NCBI RefSeq assembly: GCF_025210435.1
Contig: NZ_JAOART010000100.1
Span: 1 to 53,987 of the forward strand
Direction: 5' to 3'
Origin: Anaeromicrobium sp.
Lineage (GTDB): Bacteria; Bacillota; Clostridia; Peptostreptococcales; Thermotaleaceae
DNA length: 53,987 bases
In this document: positions 1 to 8,452 of the stretch, one piece after another
Layout: each line of letters begins with the position of its first letter
Numbering within the stretch: the first letter of the stretch is position 1
Notes under the pieces: model-generated
What the model saw: the letters and a program-made list of their open reading frames with translations, nothing else
What the model was told of the DNA's origin: nothing
The model's database searches: none
Made by a program: the position numbers and the translations under genes

Positions 1-136
1 GCTTAAAATATATTGTTCAAAACTCGTAATGCGGATGGAAGAAGAACATCGGAAAGCCGTATGAGGGAGAACCTCACGTACGGTTTGATGAGGAGATGGT
101 GGAAGAGAATAAATCAAATCCACCATTTTACTCTAC
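1..136 (+). mobile_element. 3' end of a group II intron (domains V and VI)
   Basis: The stretch around 51-86 reads as the catalytic domain V hairpin: AAAGCCGTATGAGG pairs through a short loop with CCTCACGTACGGTTT, the AGCCGTAT/GTACGGTT signature typical of bacterial group II introns. Downstream, GGTGGA (93-98) pairs with TCCACC (119-124) as domain VI, and the intron probably ends at the CTCTAC at 131-136. The reverse-transcriptase ORF and 5' domains lie outside the window. Sequence after 136 matches a dispersed repeat, so the intron sits at or inside that repeat. The exact 3' splice point is inferred. Confidence 0.8.
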
Positions 137-291
137 AATTATAAATTTTTGAAAACTGTGGATAAGTAAAAAATAAGGGGGTGTGGGGGAAGAATTCCCC
201 TGCCTTTTCAAAGGAGGGTGTTCAGCAACGTTAGTATACGCCTGCGGGAACCATAGGGTTCCGTAGCGAATCGTACGAAGTACGATTTTTT
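137..291 (+). repeat. ~150-bp structured repeat, copy 1 (inverted partner at 3190-3341)
   Basis: Nearly the same sequence recurs in reverse complement at 3190-3341. It contains three perfect short hairpins: GGGGAA/TTCCCC, GGAACC/GGTTCC and AATCGTAC/GTACGATT. The last is followed by a run of T and looks like a rho-independent terminator reading toward spoVS. Several differences between the copies fall in hairpin loops (GAA versus AAA). No ORF is evident. It may be a small non-autonomous mobile repeat or an RNA-level structure. Confidence 0.85.
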
Positions 292-410
292 ATATTATTT
301 TAATATTATCCCATTATCATTTGAAGTCAAATACCTTGAAGTTACACGTTTTTTTGAGTTTTCTTGTAAATAAAAATTTTTTGTAATTTTTTAATATTAT
401 TTATAAAAAA

Positions 411-439
411 GAAGGAATTAGACCTGAAACGTAGAATAT
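411..439 (+). promoter_or_regulatory. sigma-H promoter of spoVS
   Basis: GAAGGAATT (411-419) and GTAGAATAT (431-439) are separated by 11 bp. This fits the Bacillus/Clostridium sigma-H consensus RNAGGAWWW-N11/12-RNNGAATWW at every fixed position. spoVS is known to be a sigma-H target in Bacillus subtilis, which supports the assignment. Confidence 0.8.
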
Positions 440-500
440 ATATAAAGAGCAAATGTTAAAAAAAACCAAAATCAAAGGAAAACTATAGGGGGGCGTAATC

Positions 501-761
501 ATGGAAGTATTAAAAGTATCAGCAAAATCAAGTCCAAATTCTGTTGCAGGAGCATTAGCAGGAGTTTTACGAGAGTGTGGAGGCGCTGAAATTCAAGCAA
601 TAGGGGCTGGGGCTCTAAATCAAGCAGTAAAGGCTGTAGCAATTGCTAGAGGATTTGTTGCTCCAAGTGGTGTAGACTTGATATGCATCCCAGCATTTAC
701 TGATATAATGATTGACGGGGAAGAAAGAACGGCAATTAAGTTAATTGTTGAACCAAGATAG
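501..761 (+). CDS. spoVS: Stage V sporulation protein S
   Basis: This 86-residue protein has the full length and sequence character of SpoVS, starting MEVLKVSAKSSPNSVAGALA. SpoVS is a small Alba-like, probably nucleic-acid-binding protein that promotes sporulation and coat assembly in Bacillus. The start is preceded by a strong GGGGGG ribosome-binding site and a sigma-H promoter lies about 60 bp upstream, so expression is expected at the onset of sporulation. A terminator follows, so it is monocistronic. Family identity is clear; the biochemical role is poorly known. Confidence 0.95.
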   Translation: MEVLKVSAKSSPNSVAGALAGVLRECGGAEIQAIGAGALNQAVKAVAIARGFVAPSGVDLICIPAFTDIMIDGEERTAIKLIVEPR

Positions 762-776
762 TTGGATATAGTAATG

Positions 777-804
777 AAAAAACCTGCTTAAAAGCAGGTT
801 TTTT
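777..804 (+). terminator. Rho-independent terminator after spoVS
   Basis: AAAACCTGCTT and AAGCAGGTTTT form a hairpin followed by T residues, directly after spoVS. The A-rich left arm makes it potentially bidirectional. Confidence 0.85.
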
Positions 805-874
805 CATTTCATCAATTAGGTAAATAATAAAAAAGAAATTAAAGGTAATAATAATTAATCAAGAAGGTGATGGA

Positions 875-1693
875 ATGGAAAAGATAGATATGCATGTACA
901 TACTACTGCATCAGATGGGATTTTTACTCCAAAAGAAATAATAGAATGGGCTTTAAAATTAAATCTTGCAGGAATTGCTATAACTGATCATGATACGGTA
1001 GAGGGAATAAAGGAGGCAATTGAAACATTAAAAGATAATACTGATTTTTTGTTAATTCCTGGTATTGAATTTAGCTGTTTACATGAGGGTAGTGAAGTAC
1101 ACATACTAGGCTATTTTATAGATTATGAAAATGAAGAATTAAACAAAATTTGTAGAAATATAAAGGAAGCAAGAAAAAGTAGAGCATTAAAAATAATAGA
1201 AAAGTTAAGGAATAAAGGTATGGATATAACTAAAGATGATCTTGTGAAAATAGGTCATGTTGAGTCTATTGGAAGACCTCATATTGCTAGGATCATGGTG
1301 GCAAAAGGCTATGTAAAGGATATGGAAGAGGCCTTCACTAAATGGATTGGAAGGAATAGACCTGCCTATGTGGAACGATACAAAATTTCAATCAAAGAGG
1401 CAGTTTATTATATTAGAAAAGCTGGGGGAGTTGCCGTATTAGCCCATCCTGGATTATTAGAGGAACATATAGATGTATTAGATATTATAAATTTAGGTAT
1501 TGACGGGATAGAGGTTTATCACACTAAACACACAAAGGAAAAATGCGAACAATTTGAAAAAATGGCCAAAGAAAATGACAAACTGGTAACAGGGGGTACT
1601 GACTTTCATGAACCAGTATATGCATGTGAGCCTCATTTGGGAAAAATACATATAAAAAAACAGGAAATAGAAAAAATGTTAAGAAAACTATAG
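875..1693 (+). CDS. PHP-domain metal-dependent phosphoesterase (YciV/RNase AM-like)
   Basis: The 272-residue protein has the PHP metal-site motifs: HVH at residues 7-9, TDHDT near 37, an acidic Glu in GIEFS near 67, AHPG near 191 and TDFHE near 242. It matches the YciV/TrpH branch, members of which act as 5'-3' exoribonuclease or 3',5'-nucleotide phosphatase on short RNA or pAp. The start has a good AAGGTG ribosome-binding site. It lies 65 bp upstream of purB and probably shares its transcript. The family is secure; the substrate is inferred. Confidence 0.85.
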   Translation: MEKIDMHVHTTASDGIFTPKEIIEWALKLNLAGIAITDHDTVEGIKEAIETLKDNTDFLLIPGIEFSCLHEGSEVHILGYFIDYENEELNKICRNIKEARKSRALKIIEKLRNKGMDITKDDLVKIGHVESIGRPHIARIMVAKGYVKDMEEAFTKWIGRNRPAYVERYKISIKEAVYYIRKAGGVAVLAHPGLLEEHIDVLDIINLGIDGIEVYHTKHTKEKCEQFEKMAKENDKLVTGGTDFHEPVYACEPHLGKIHIKKQEIEKMLRKL

Positions 1694-1758
1694 AAAAATA
1701 GAAAATATATAGTATAATTGATAGGGTAAAAAGTTTTAATTGAGAGGAGTACAAAAAA

Positions 1759-3189
1759 TTGTCAAATTTATATAATAATCCTTTAATCAGCAGATATGCA
1801 AGCAAAGAAATGGCAGAAAATTTTTCAAATGATAAAAAGTTTAGTACTTGGAGAAAATTGTGGATAGCATTAGCAGAGGCACAAAGGGAACTAGGATTAA
1901 ACATTGCACAAGAACAAATTGATGAAATGAAGAAATTTTGCGAAAACATAAATTATCATGTGGCAAAAGAAAGGGAAAGGGAGACTAGGCATGATGTCAT
2001 GTCCCATGTATATGCATTTGGAGTACAGTGTCCAAAGGCTAAGCCAATTATTCATCTAGGAGCTACTAGTGCTTATGTGGGAGATAATACGGATGTAATA
2101 GCAATTAAAAAGGCATTAATCCTAATTAAAGATAAACTTGTAAACTTAATAAATGAATTAAGTAAATTTGCATTTGAATATAGAGAGGTTCCTACCCTTG
2201 GATTTACTCATTTTCAGCCAGCTCAATTGACTACAGTTGGTAAAAGAGCAACCCTATGGATTATGGAATTAATAATGGATTATGAAGATCTAATATATAC
2301 TATTGATAGCATAATGTTTAGAGGTGTAAAAGGTACTACAGGTACACAGGCAAGCTATTTGAATTTATTTAATAATGATCATGAGAAAGTAGAGGCCTTA
2401 GACAAATTAGTTGCTAAGAAAATGGGATTTGAAAGGGTATTTCCTGTTACTGGCCAAACCTACAGTAGAAAACTTGATTATAAAGTTTTATCTGTCCTAA
2501 GTGGAATTGCCCAGTCACTACATAAAATGACTAATGATATAAGATTGTTACAGCATTTAAAGGAAGTAGAAGAACCCTTTGAGAAAAAACAAATAGGTTC
2601 GTCGGCTATGGCATATAAAAGAAATCCTATGAGAAGTGAGAGAGTTGCATCTTTAGCAAGGTATGTAATGTCTAGTGTGGGAAATACAGCTATGACTAGT
2701 TCAACCCAGTGGTTTGAAAGAACTCTAGATGATTCCGCTAATAGAAGAATTAGCATACCACAAAGTTTCTTAGCTACAGATGCCATATTAAAGATAGCCA
2801 TTAATATTAGTCAAGGTATGGTAGTAAATGATAAGGTCATAAGAAAACACATAATGGAAGAACTACCTTTTATGACAACTGAAAATATTATAATGGAAGC
2901 AGTAAAAAGAGGTGGAGATAGACAAGAACTCCATGAAAAAATAAGAGAATATTCCATGGAAGCAGCTAGGGAAGTAAAAGAAAAGGGAAATAGAAACAAT
3001 CTACTAGATATGATTGTGAATGATCAAGAGTTTGGATTGTCAAAGGATGATATTGATAAATTAATGGATCCGAAACTATACATAGGAAGGTCAAAAGAGC
3101 AAGTAGAAGAGTTTATAAAAACTAATGTAGCTCCAATTGTAGAAGAAAATCAAGGGGCATTAGGAATTAAGGTGACTTTAGAAGTATAA
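1759..3189 (+). CDS. purB: Adenylosuccinate lyase
   Basis: This 476-residue enzyme of the fumarase/aspartase superfamily splits SAICAR to AICAR and adenylosuccinate to AMP in purine synthesis. The superfamily signature GSSAMAYKRNP is at about residues 280-290, and the catalytic-base region TRHDVMSHVYAFG lies near residue 75. The start is TTG, chosen because GAGAGGAG lies 9 bp upstream and the reading begins SNLYNNPL as in clostridial PurB. It is isolated from other pur genes. The second copy of the structured repeat begins at its stop codon. Confidence 0.95.
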   Translation: MSNLYNNPLISRYASKEMAENFSNDKKFSTWRKLWIALAEAQRELGLNIAQEQIDEMKKFCENINYHVAKERERETRHDVMSHVYAFGVQCPKAKPIIHLGATSAYVGDNTDVIAIKKALILIKDKLVNLINELSKFAFEYREVPTLGFTHFQPAQLTTVGKRATLWIMELIMDYEDLIYTIDSIMFRGVKGTTGTQASYLNLFNNDHEKVEALDKLVAKKMGFERVFPVTGQTYSRKLDYKVLSVLSGIAQSLHKMTNDIRLLQHLKEVEEPFEKKQIGSSAMAYKRNPMRSERVASLARYVMSSVGNTAMTSSTQWFERTLDDSANRRISIPQSFLATDAILKIAINISQGMVVNDKVIRKHIMEELPFMTTENIIMEAVKRGGDRQELHEKIREYSMEAAREVKEKGNRNNLLDMIVNDQEFGLSKDDIDKLMDPKLYIGRSKEQVEEFIKTNVAPIVEENQGALGIKVTLEV

Positions 3190-3341
3190 AAAATCGTACT
3201 TTGTACGATTCGCTATGGAACCCTATGGTTCCCGCAGGCGTATACTAACGTTGCTGAGCACCATCCTTTACAGAGGCAGGGGAATTTTTCCCCCACACCC
3301 CCTTATTTTTTACTTATCTAAAGTTTTAAAAAATTATAATT
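3190..3341 (-). repeat. ~150-bp structured repeat, copy 2 (inverted relative to 137-291)
   Basis: The reverse complement matches 137-291 almost throughout and keeps all three hairpins. On the minus strand it ends with AATCGTAC/GTACGATT followed by Ts, a terminator facing purB. On the plus strand the same hairpin, without a T tract, lies at the purB stop codon. The two copies bracket spoVS, the PHP gene and purB as convergent inverted repeats. Confidence 0.85.
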
Positions 3342-3352
3342 TCTTATAGCGT

Positions 3353-3395
3353 AAAAAATAAAAGTCAATTTGAAAAAATTGACTTTTATTTTTTA
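3353..3395. terminator. Bidirectional terminator-like hairpin
   Basis: AAAATAAAAGTCAATT pairs with AATTGACTTTTATTTT around a short TGAAAA loop. It is flanked by A and T runs, so it could stop transcription from either side, between the repeat and the next gene. Confidence 0.75.
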
Positions 3396-3468
3396 ATGCC
3401 CATTTGGATAGTAATAATTAGGCTTTTATTTGAATACATATGTATAAGTAATTGGTGGAGGTGTTACT

Positions 3469-3867
3469 ATGTCATATAAAAATAAAATGAAAATTGGTGG
3501 AGAAAAAATTTTTTGGACTTACGTAAAGGGAATTTTCACAGCTTGTACTTTAATGTTAGTAATGTTCATATTTTTGGCCTTATTAATTACATATACTAAT
3601 GTATCTGAAAGTATAATTCCCATGGCATCTACCATATGTTTAGTAATAACAGCTATAATAAATGGTATGTATGTGGCTGGCAAAAGAAAAAAGAAGGGCT
3701 GGCTAAATGGTATAATTGCAGGAATTATATATATGTTAGTAATAATATTTTTAAGTTGGGTATTTATGAAAGAATTTAAACTAAGCATTTCCATATTATA
3801 CAAGAGCATTATGGTTTTAGCATCTTCAATTGTAGGAGGGATGATAGGGGTTAATTTAAACAAATGA
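3469..3867 (+). CDS. TIGR04086 family membrane protein
   Basis: This small integral membrane protein of 132 residues has four predicted hydrophobic helices (about 18-42, 48-68, 80-100 and 110-130) joined by a basic loop, AGKRKKKGW. Its size, topology and position immediately upstream of the SCIFF gene match TIGR04086, a family of unknown function in clostridia usually found near scfA or secDF. It has its own GGAGG ribosome-binding site. No function is proposed. Confidence 0.75.
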   Translation: MSYKNKMKIGGEKIFWTYVKGIFTACTLMLVMFIFLALLITYTNVSESIIPMASTICLVITAIINGMYVAGKRKKKGWLNGIIAGIIYMLVIIFLSWVFMKEFKLSISILYKSIMVLASSIVGGMIGVNLNK

Positions 3868-3869
3868 CT

Positions 3870-3897
3870 TTGACATAATTTATCTTTGTGTTATAAT
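3870..3897 (+). promoter_or_regulatory. sigma-A promoter of scfA
   Basis: TTGACA at 3870-3875, a 16-bp spacer and TATAAT at 3892-3897, 35 bp upstream of the scfA start. Both hexamers are consensus. Confidence 0.75.
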
Positions 3898-3931
3898 TTA
3901 GTGGAAAGTCTTTTAAGGGAGGAATATTAAA

Positions 3932-4072
3932 ATGAAGCACATAAAAACTTTAAGTAAAGCTACTTTAAAGGATAGCGCTCATAAGGGTGGATGTGGCGAA
4001 TGTCAAACATCTTGTCAATCGGCATGTAAAACTTCATGTACTGTTGCGAACCAAGAGTGTGAAAATAGATAG
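3932..4072 (+). CDS. scfA: SCIFF ranthipeptide precursor (six cysteines in forty-five)
   Basis: This 46-residue ORF starts MKHIKTLSKATLKD and carries six cysteines at positions 21, 24, 28, 32, 36 and 43, the hallmark of SCIFF. SCIFF is a near-universal clostridial ribosomal peptide modified by the radical SAM enzyme encoded next door, which installs a thioether to a threonine. It has a GGGAGGAA ribosome-binding site, a consensus promoter and a strong terminator between it and scfB. The terminator should give more peptide than enzyme. The function of the mature peptide is unknown. Confidence 0.95.
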   Translation: MKHIKTLSKATLKDSAHKGGCGECQTSCQSACKTSCTVANQECENR

Positions 4073-4082
4073 TACATACTAG

Positions 4083-4115
4083 AAAAACAGTAATATGATC
4101 ATATTACTGTTTTTT
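4083..4115 (+). terminator. Terminator/attenuator between scfA and scfB
   Basis: AAACAGTAATATG and CATATTACTGTTTTTT form a strong hairpin with a T tract right after scfA. Partial read-through would set the peptide-to-maturase ratio. Confidence 0.85.
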
Positions 4116-4245
4116 AAATACTTTATATAAATAATATACCTTTAGGGAGTTATATATAGATAGTAGTTAAAATCTTGGTTAATATATAGACATAAAAATT
4201 AGCTAATAATAAGAATCAGACGCATAACATTAGGAGGTTTATTTA

Positions 4246-5595
4246 ATGATACATAAGTTTCAGTATAAGGATACAAAAATAGTTTTAGATGTGAATAGTG
4301 GATCTGTTCATGTGGTTGATAAAATAATATATGATATATTAGATTGGTATAAGAAAAATAGTGATGATGAGATTTTGGACAAGCTTAAGGACAAATATCC
4401 TGTAGCTGATTTAAAGGAAGCTATAGAAGAGCTTCACATATTAGAAAAAGAAGGATTTATTTATTCAGAAGATAATTATTCTAATCATCCAACCTTTATA
4501 AATAGAAAACCTGTAGTTAAAGCTCTTTGCCTTCACGTGGCCCATGATTGCAATATAAGATGCAAATATTGTTTTGCCTCCCAAGGGGATTTTAAAGGAA
4601 ATAGATTATTAATGAGTGAAGAAGTAGGGATGAAAGCTTTAGATTTACTAATAGAAAAATCAGGAAATAGAAGGAATCTTGAAGTAGATTTCTTTGGAGG
4701 GGAACCTCTTATGAACTTTGAGGTGGTAAAGAATCTTGTTGAATATGGAAGAAAAAGAGAAAAGGAATTTAACAAGAAATTTAGATTTACCATAACTACA
4801 AACGGTCTATTGCTAGATGATGAAAAAATGGAATATATAAATGAACACATGGACAATGTGGTTTTAAGCATAGATGGAAGAAAAGATGTTAATGATAACA
4901 TGAGATACACTATAAATGGTAATGGAACTTATGATATTATAGTTCCTAAATTTAAAAAGTTTGCCAATATTAGAGGTAATAAAAATTATTATGTAAGAGG
5001 GACTTTTACAAGAGAAAATTTAAATTTTTCTAAGGATGTACTTCATCTAGCCGATTTAGGATTCAAACAAACATCTGTGGAGCCTGTAGTAGATAGTGAA
5101 GAGAACGACTATGCCATAAGAGAAGAAGACTTAGATATAATATTCAAAGAGTATGAACTATTGGCGGATGAATATGTGAGAAGAACAAATGAAGGTGAAG
5201 GTTTTAACTTTTTTCATTTCATGATAGATTTAAATCAAGGTCCTTGTGTTATAAAGAGACTATCTGGATGTGGGGCTGGGTCAGAATATCTTGCAGTTAC
5301 TCCAGAAGGGGATATATATCCATGTCATCAATTTGTAGGAAACGATAAGTTTAAGATGGGAGATGTATTTACGAAAAATGTAAATGCAGAGTTAGGAAAT
5401 GTATTTAAAAATGCCCATGTATATAATAAAGAAAAATGCAACGATTGTTGGGCCAAGTTTTATTGTAGTGGGGGATGTCATGCTAATGCATTTAATTTTA
5501 ATAATGACATAAATGTACCTTATGATATGGGATGTGAGATGGAGAAGAAAAGGATTGAATGTGCATTAGGAATACATGCTAATTTATCTAAATAG
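4246..5595 (+). CDS. scfB: SCIFF radical SAM maturase (thioether-forming, SPASM domain)
   Basis: This 449-residue enzyme has an N-terminal peptide-recognition region (about 1-90), then the radical SAM core with CNIRCKYC near residue 104 binding the SAM [4Fe-4S] cluster. The C-terminal SPASM region carries auxiliary-cluster cysteines in CGAGSEYLAV, YPCHQF and CNDCWAKFYCSGGC. It modifies the SCIFF peptide in the cytoplasm using S-adenosylmethionine. It starts with ATG 11 bp after AGGAGG. The adjacent precursor gene makes the assignment firm. Confidence 0.95.
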   Translation: MIHKFQYKDTKIVLDVNSGSVHVVDKIIYDILDWYKKNSDDEILDKLKDKYPVADLKEAIEELHILEKEGFIYSEDNYSNHPTFINRKPVVKALCLHVAHDCNIRCKYCFASQGDFKGNRLLMSEEVGMKALDLLIEKSGNRRNLEVDFFGGEPLMNFEVVKNLVEYGRKREKEFNKKFRFTITTNGLLLDDEKMEYINEHMDNVVLSIDGRKDVNDNMRYTINGNGTYDIIVPKFKKFANIRGNKNYYVRGTFTRENLNFSKDVLHLADLGFKQTSVEPVVDSEENDYAIREEDLDIIFKEYELLADEYVRRTNEGEGFNFFHFMIDLNQGPCVIKRLSGCGAGSEYLAVTPEGDIYPCHQFVGNDKFKMGDVFTKNVNAELGNVFKNAHVYNKEKCNDCWAKFYCSGGCHANAFNFNNDINVPYDMGCEMEKKRIECALGIHANLSK

Positions 5596-5607
5596 GGGGA
5601 AGATTAA

Positions 5608-6120
5608 ATGATAATACCTTATGAGGGACATGAACCAAATATTCATGAAAGTTGCTATATATCAAGGAATGCCATAATCGTAGGGAGAGCTATACTTAAA
5701 GAAAATGTAAATATATGGTATGGCACCGTTGTTAGGGCTGATGATAATTATGTAACTATTGGAGAAAATACTAATATACAGGATAATTCTACTATTCACA
5801 TATCAAGGGAATATGAAACCATTATAGGTAAGGATGTTACAGTAGGTCATGGAGCCATAGTACATGCTTGTACTGTTGGCAATAATGTATTGGTAGGTAT
5901 GGGATCAATAATTTTAAATGGAGCTAAAATAGGAGACAATGTAATAATAGGGGCAGGGTCATTAGTACCTCCTAGAAAGGTAATACCATCTAATACATTG
6001 GTTATGGGATCTCCTGCAAAGGTAGTTAGAGAATTAACACAGGAAGATGTAGAAAGAATAAAAAAATCAGCTCAAGATTATATCCATTTAGCTAATAGAC
6101 ATAAGAAAGCTGATAAATAA
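5608..6120 (+). CDS. Gamma-class carbonic anhydrase family protein
   Basis: The 170-residue protein is a left-handed beta-helix of hexapeptide repeats from about residue 10 to 140, with a helical tail. Putative zinc histidines appear in NSTIHIS and VGHGAIVHAC. Homologues (PaaY/YrdA/CaiE type) are trimeric zinc proteins, some with carbonic anhydrase activity. It starts 12 bp after scfB, so it is co-transcribed. Actual catalytic activity is not assured, because many relatives have other or no measured activity. Confidence 0.85.
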   Translation: MIIPYEGHEPNIHESCYISRNAIIVGRAILKENVNIWYGTVVRADDNYVTIGENTNIQDNSTIHISREYETIIGKDVTVGHGAIVHACTVGNNVLVGMGSIILNGAKIGDNVIIGAGSLVPPRKVIPSNTLVMGSPAKVVRELTQEDVERIKKSAQDYIHLANRHKKADK

Positions 6121-6148
6121 AAAATAGGGAGAGTTAGGAGGGCAAACT

Positions 6149-7396
6149 ATGAACTTAAAAAATGCCGTTATACTTATATTACTTATATGTTTAACAGTAA
6201 CGGGAGCAGTGGCCGGTTTTAAGGGACTTGAAGCTGGAAATGTAAAAATAAAACCTGTTAAGGATATGATAGAATTAGGATTAGACTTAAAAGGTGGAGT
6301 ATATGTGGTACTTGAAGCACAAACAGATGCTAAGGGTAATGAACTAGATAAAATTATGAATCAAACAAAAGAAGTGTTAGAACGTAGAATTGATGCAATG
6401 GGACTAACACAACCTAATGTAAACAGAGAAGGGGATAGACGAATTAGGGTAGAACTTCCTGGAGTTTCAGATTCTAATGAAGCTATTAAGGCTATAGGTA
6501 AAACAGCCCAGTTACAATTTGTTGATAAAGAGGGAAAAGTAATATTAACAGGAAACGATGTGAAAAATGCAGAACTAATGTTTCTAACTGATAAAGGGAA
6601 TGTACCTGTAGTTTCTTTAGAATTTAAATCTGATGGAGCAGATAAATTTAGGGAAGCTACAAAAGAAGCATCTATTAATAGGGACCCAATCTTAATAGTA
6701 TTAGATAACGCTGTAATATCAGCTCCTAGAGTTAATAGTGAAATTCCAAATGGAAAGGCCACTATAGAGGGGAATTTTACAAGGGAAGGAGCAGCTAATT
6801 TAGCAGCTCTAATTAGAGGTGGAGCATTACCTGTAGAATTAAAGGAAGTGCAATCATCAGTAATAGGACCTACTTTAGGGTTAGATTCTCTTAATCAAAG
6901 TGTAAAGGCTGCCTTATTTGGCATAATAGGTGTCTTTTTATTCATGTTAATCGTATATAGATTACCAGGGTTAATAGCTAATTTAGCTTTAGTAATATAT
7001 ATATTAATAGTATTATGGTCACTAATAGGATTTAATGCTGTTTTAACATTACCAGGTATTGCTGGATTGATACTTTCAATAGGTATGGCTGTAGATGCTA
7101 ATGTAATCATATTTGAAAGAATTAAAGAAGAAATAAGAAATGGTAAAAGTATTAGAGCGTCCATTTCATCTGGTTTCTCAAGAGCCTTTAAAACCATACT
7201 AGACTCAAATGTTACTACACTAATAGCAGGTGTTGTATTGTATCAATTTGGTTCAGGTCCAATTAAGGGATTTGCAGTAACTCTAATGATAGGTATATTT
7301 GCAAGTATGATTACTGCGTTAGGAGTGACAAGACTAGTATTAAATATTGTAGCCAATGCTAAAGGATTAAAGAATCCTAAATTTTATGGGGCATAG
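6149..7396 (+). CDS. secD: Protein translocase subunit SecD
   Basis: This RND-family membrane protein of 415 residues has an N-terminal helix, the SecD motif LGLDLKGG (residues 43-50), an extracytoplasmic P1 domain, and five C-terminal helices containing GMAVDANVIIFERIKEE. With SecF it uses the proton or sodium gradient to help proteins out of the SecYEG channel. It is short relative to E. coli SecD, as is normal in clostridia. It starts 13 bp after GGAGGG and lies 17 bp upstream of secF. Confidence 0.95.
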   Translation: MNLKNAVILILLICLTVTGAVAGFKGLEAGNVKIKPVKDMIELGLDLKGGVYVVLEAQTDAKGNELDKIMNQTKEVLERRIDAMGLTQPNVNREGDRRIRVELPGVSDSNEAIKAIGKTAQLQFVDKEGKVILTGNDVKNAELMFLTDKGNVPVVSLEFKSDGADKFREATKEASINRDPILIVLDNAVISAPRVNSEIPNGKATIEGNFTREGAANLAALIRGGALPVELKEVQSSVIGPTLGLDSLNQSVKAALFGIIGVFLFMLIVYRLPGLIANLALVIYILIVLWSLIGFNAVLTLPGIAGLILSIGMAVDANVIIFERIKEEIRNGKSIRASISSGFSRAFKTILDSNVTTLIAGVVLYQFGSGPIKGFAVTLMIGIFASMITALGVTRLVLNIVANAKGLKNPKFYGA

Positions 7397-7413
7397 AAAG
7401 GAGTGAGAGACAA

Positions 7414-8295
7414 ATGAAAGTTATTGAAAAATCAAAAGTTTGGTTTGGACTTTCTACTGCCATTATTGTATTAGGTTTAATAATGGGAATGATAAGTGGA
7501 TTTAATTTAGGAATTGACTTTACTGGTGGAACAATGATGCAGATACATATGGGAAAAACTGTACCAGTAGATGAAGTGAAAAATACCATAAAAGAATTTG
7601 AATTAGATGCAGACGTAATTCATGCAGGAATGGATAAAGAAGAAATAATTTTAAAGACTAAAAAGGATTTAAACAGTGAAAGTAGACAAGAAGTATTTAA
7701 CAAGATAAAGAAAGACTACAATTTAAAGGATGAAGATTTTAGGCAAGCAGAACAATTTGGACCAAGTATAGGTAAAGAAATTCAGGCAAAGGCCATTAAA
7801 TCTATTTTAATTGCATCCATATTAATGCTTATATATATTAGTTTTAGATTTGAACTGAAATTTGGTGTGGCAGCCATATTAACATTAATACATGATATTC
7901 TAGTGGTATTATCATTATTTGCCATATTTAAAATACCTATTAATAATTCCTTTGTGGCAGCCATGTTAACTATAGTAGGTTATTCTATAAATGATACAAT
8001 AGTTGTATTTGATAGGATACGTGAAAATATAAGATTCTTAAAGAAGAAAAATTATGGGTTATTAGTAAATGAAAGTATTAGTCAAACAATTGTAAGATCA
8101 ATAAATACTTCCGTAACCACCTTAATGACCATAACTTTCTTATATATCCTAGGAGTAGAATCTATAAAAGAATTTGCATTACCTCTAGTACTTGGGGTAG
8201 GTGTTGGAACATATTCTTCCATATTCGTTGCTAGTCCGATATGGGTAGGATGGAAAAATTATGAAGTTAGAAAAAAGGGCTATGGAGGAAGATAG
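7414..8295 (+). CDS. secF: Protein translocase subunit SecF
   Basis: The 293-residue protein has six predicted membrane helices and the SecF motif GIDFTGG at residues 33-39. The conserved transmembrane-4 motif is SINDTIVVFDRIREN. It forms the SecDF complex with the product of the preceding gene and acts in the cytoplasmic membrane after SecA-driven translocation. It is the last gene of the scf-secDF run. A hairpin follows. Confidence 0.95.
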   Translation: MKVIEKSKVWFGLSTAIIVLGLIMGMISGFNLGIDFTGGTMMQIHMGKTVPVDEVKNTIKEFELDADVIHAGMDKEEIILKTKKDLNSESRQEVFNKIKKDYNLKDEDFRQAEQFGPSIGKEIQAKAIKSILIASILMLIYISFRFELKFGVAAILTLIHDILVVLSLFAIFKIPINNSFVAAMLTIVGYSINDTIVVFDRIRENIRFLKKKNYGLLVNESISQTIVRSINTSVTTLMTITFLYILGVESIKEFALPLVLGVGVGTYSSIFVASPIWVGWKNYEVRKKGYGGR

Positions 8296-8310
8296 ATAAT
8301 AGTTAATTTG

Positions 8311-8343
8311 AAAGTGGTGATTAATACAAATTATCACCATTTT
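8311..8343 (+). terminator. Hairpin terminator after secF
   Basis: GTGGTGAT and ATCACCAT arms enclose an A+T-rich loop and are followed by TTTTCT. The T run is short, so termination may be incomplete. Confidence 0.6.
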
Positions 8344-8378
8344 CTCCGTTAATATAATATTTATTCTCAAGGATAGTA

Positions 8379-8407
8379 TTGAATGAACAAAACATATATT
8401 TTATAAT
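8379..8407 (+). promoter_or_regulatory. sigma-A promoter of apt
   Basis: TTGAAT at 8379-8384, a 17-bp spacer and TATAAT at 8402-8407, about 45 bp upstream of apt. Confidence 0.65.
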
Positions 8408-8452
8408 GAATTATACGCAATATTAAAAGAAGTATATTTAGGGAGGAAAAAT

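Noticed and set aside
1524-1949. Minus-strand open frame of 141 codons
   Set aside because: Overlaps the PHP and purB genes, has no family resemblance and is rich in residues expected from antisense A+T-rich coding DNA.
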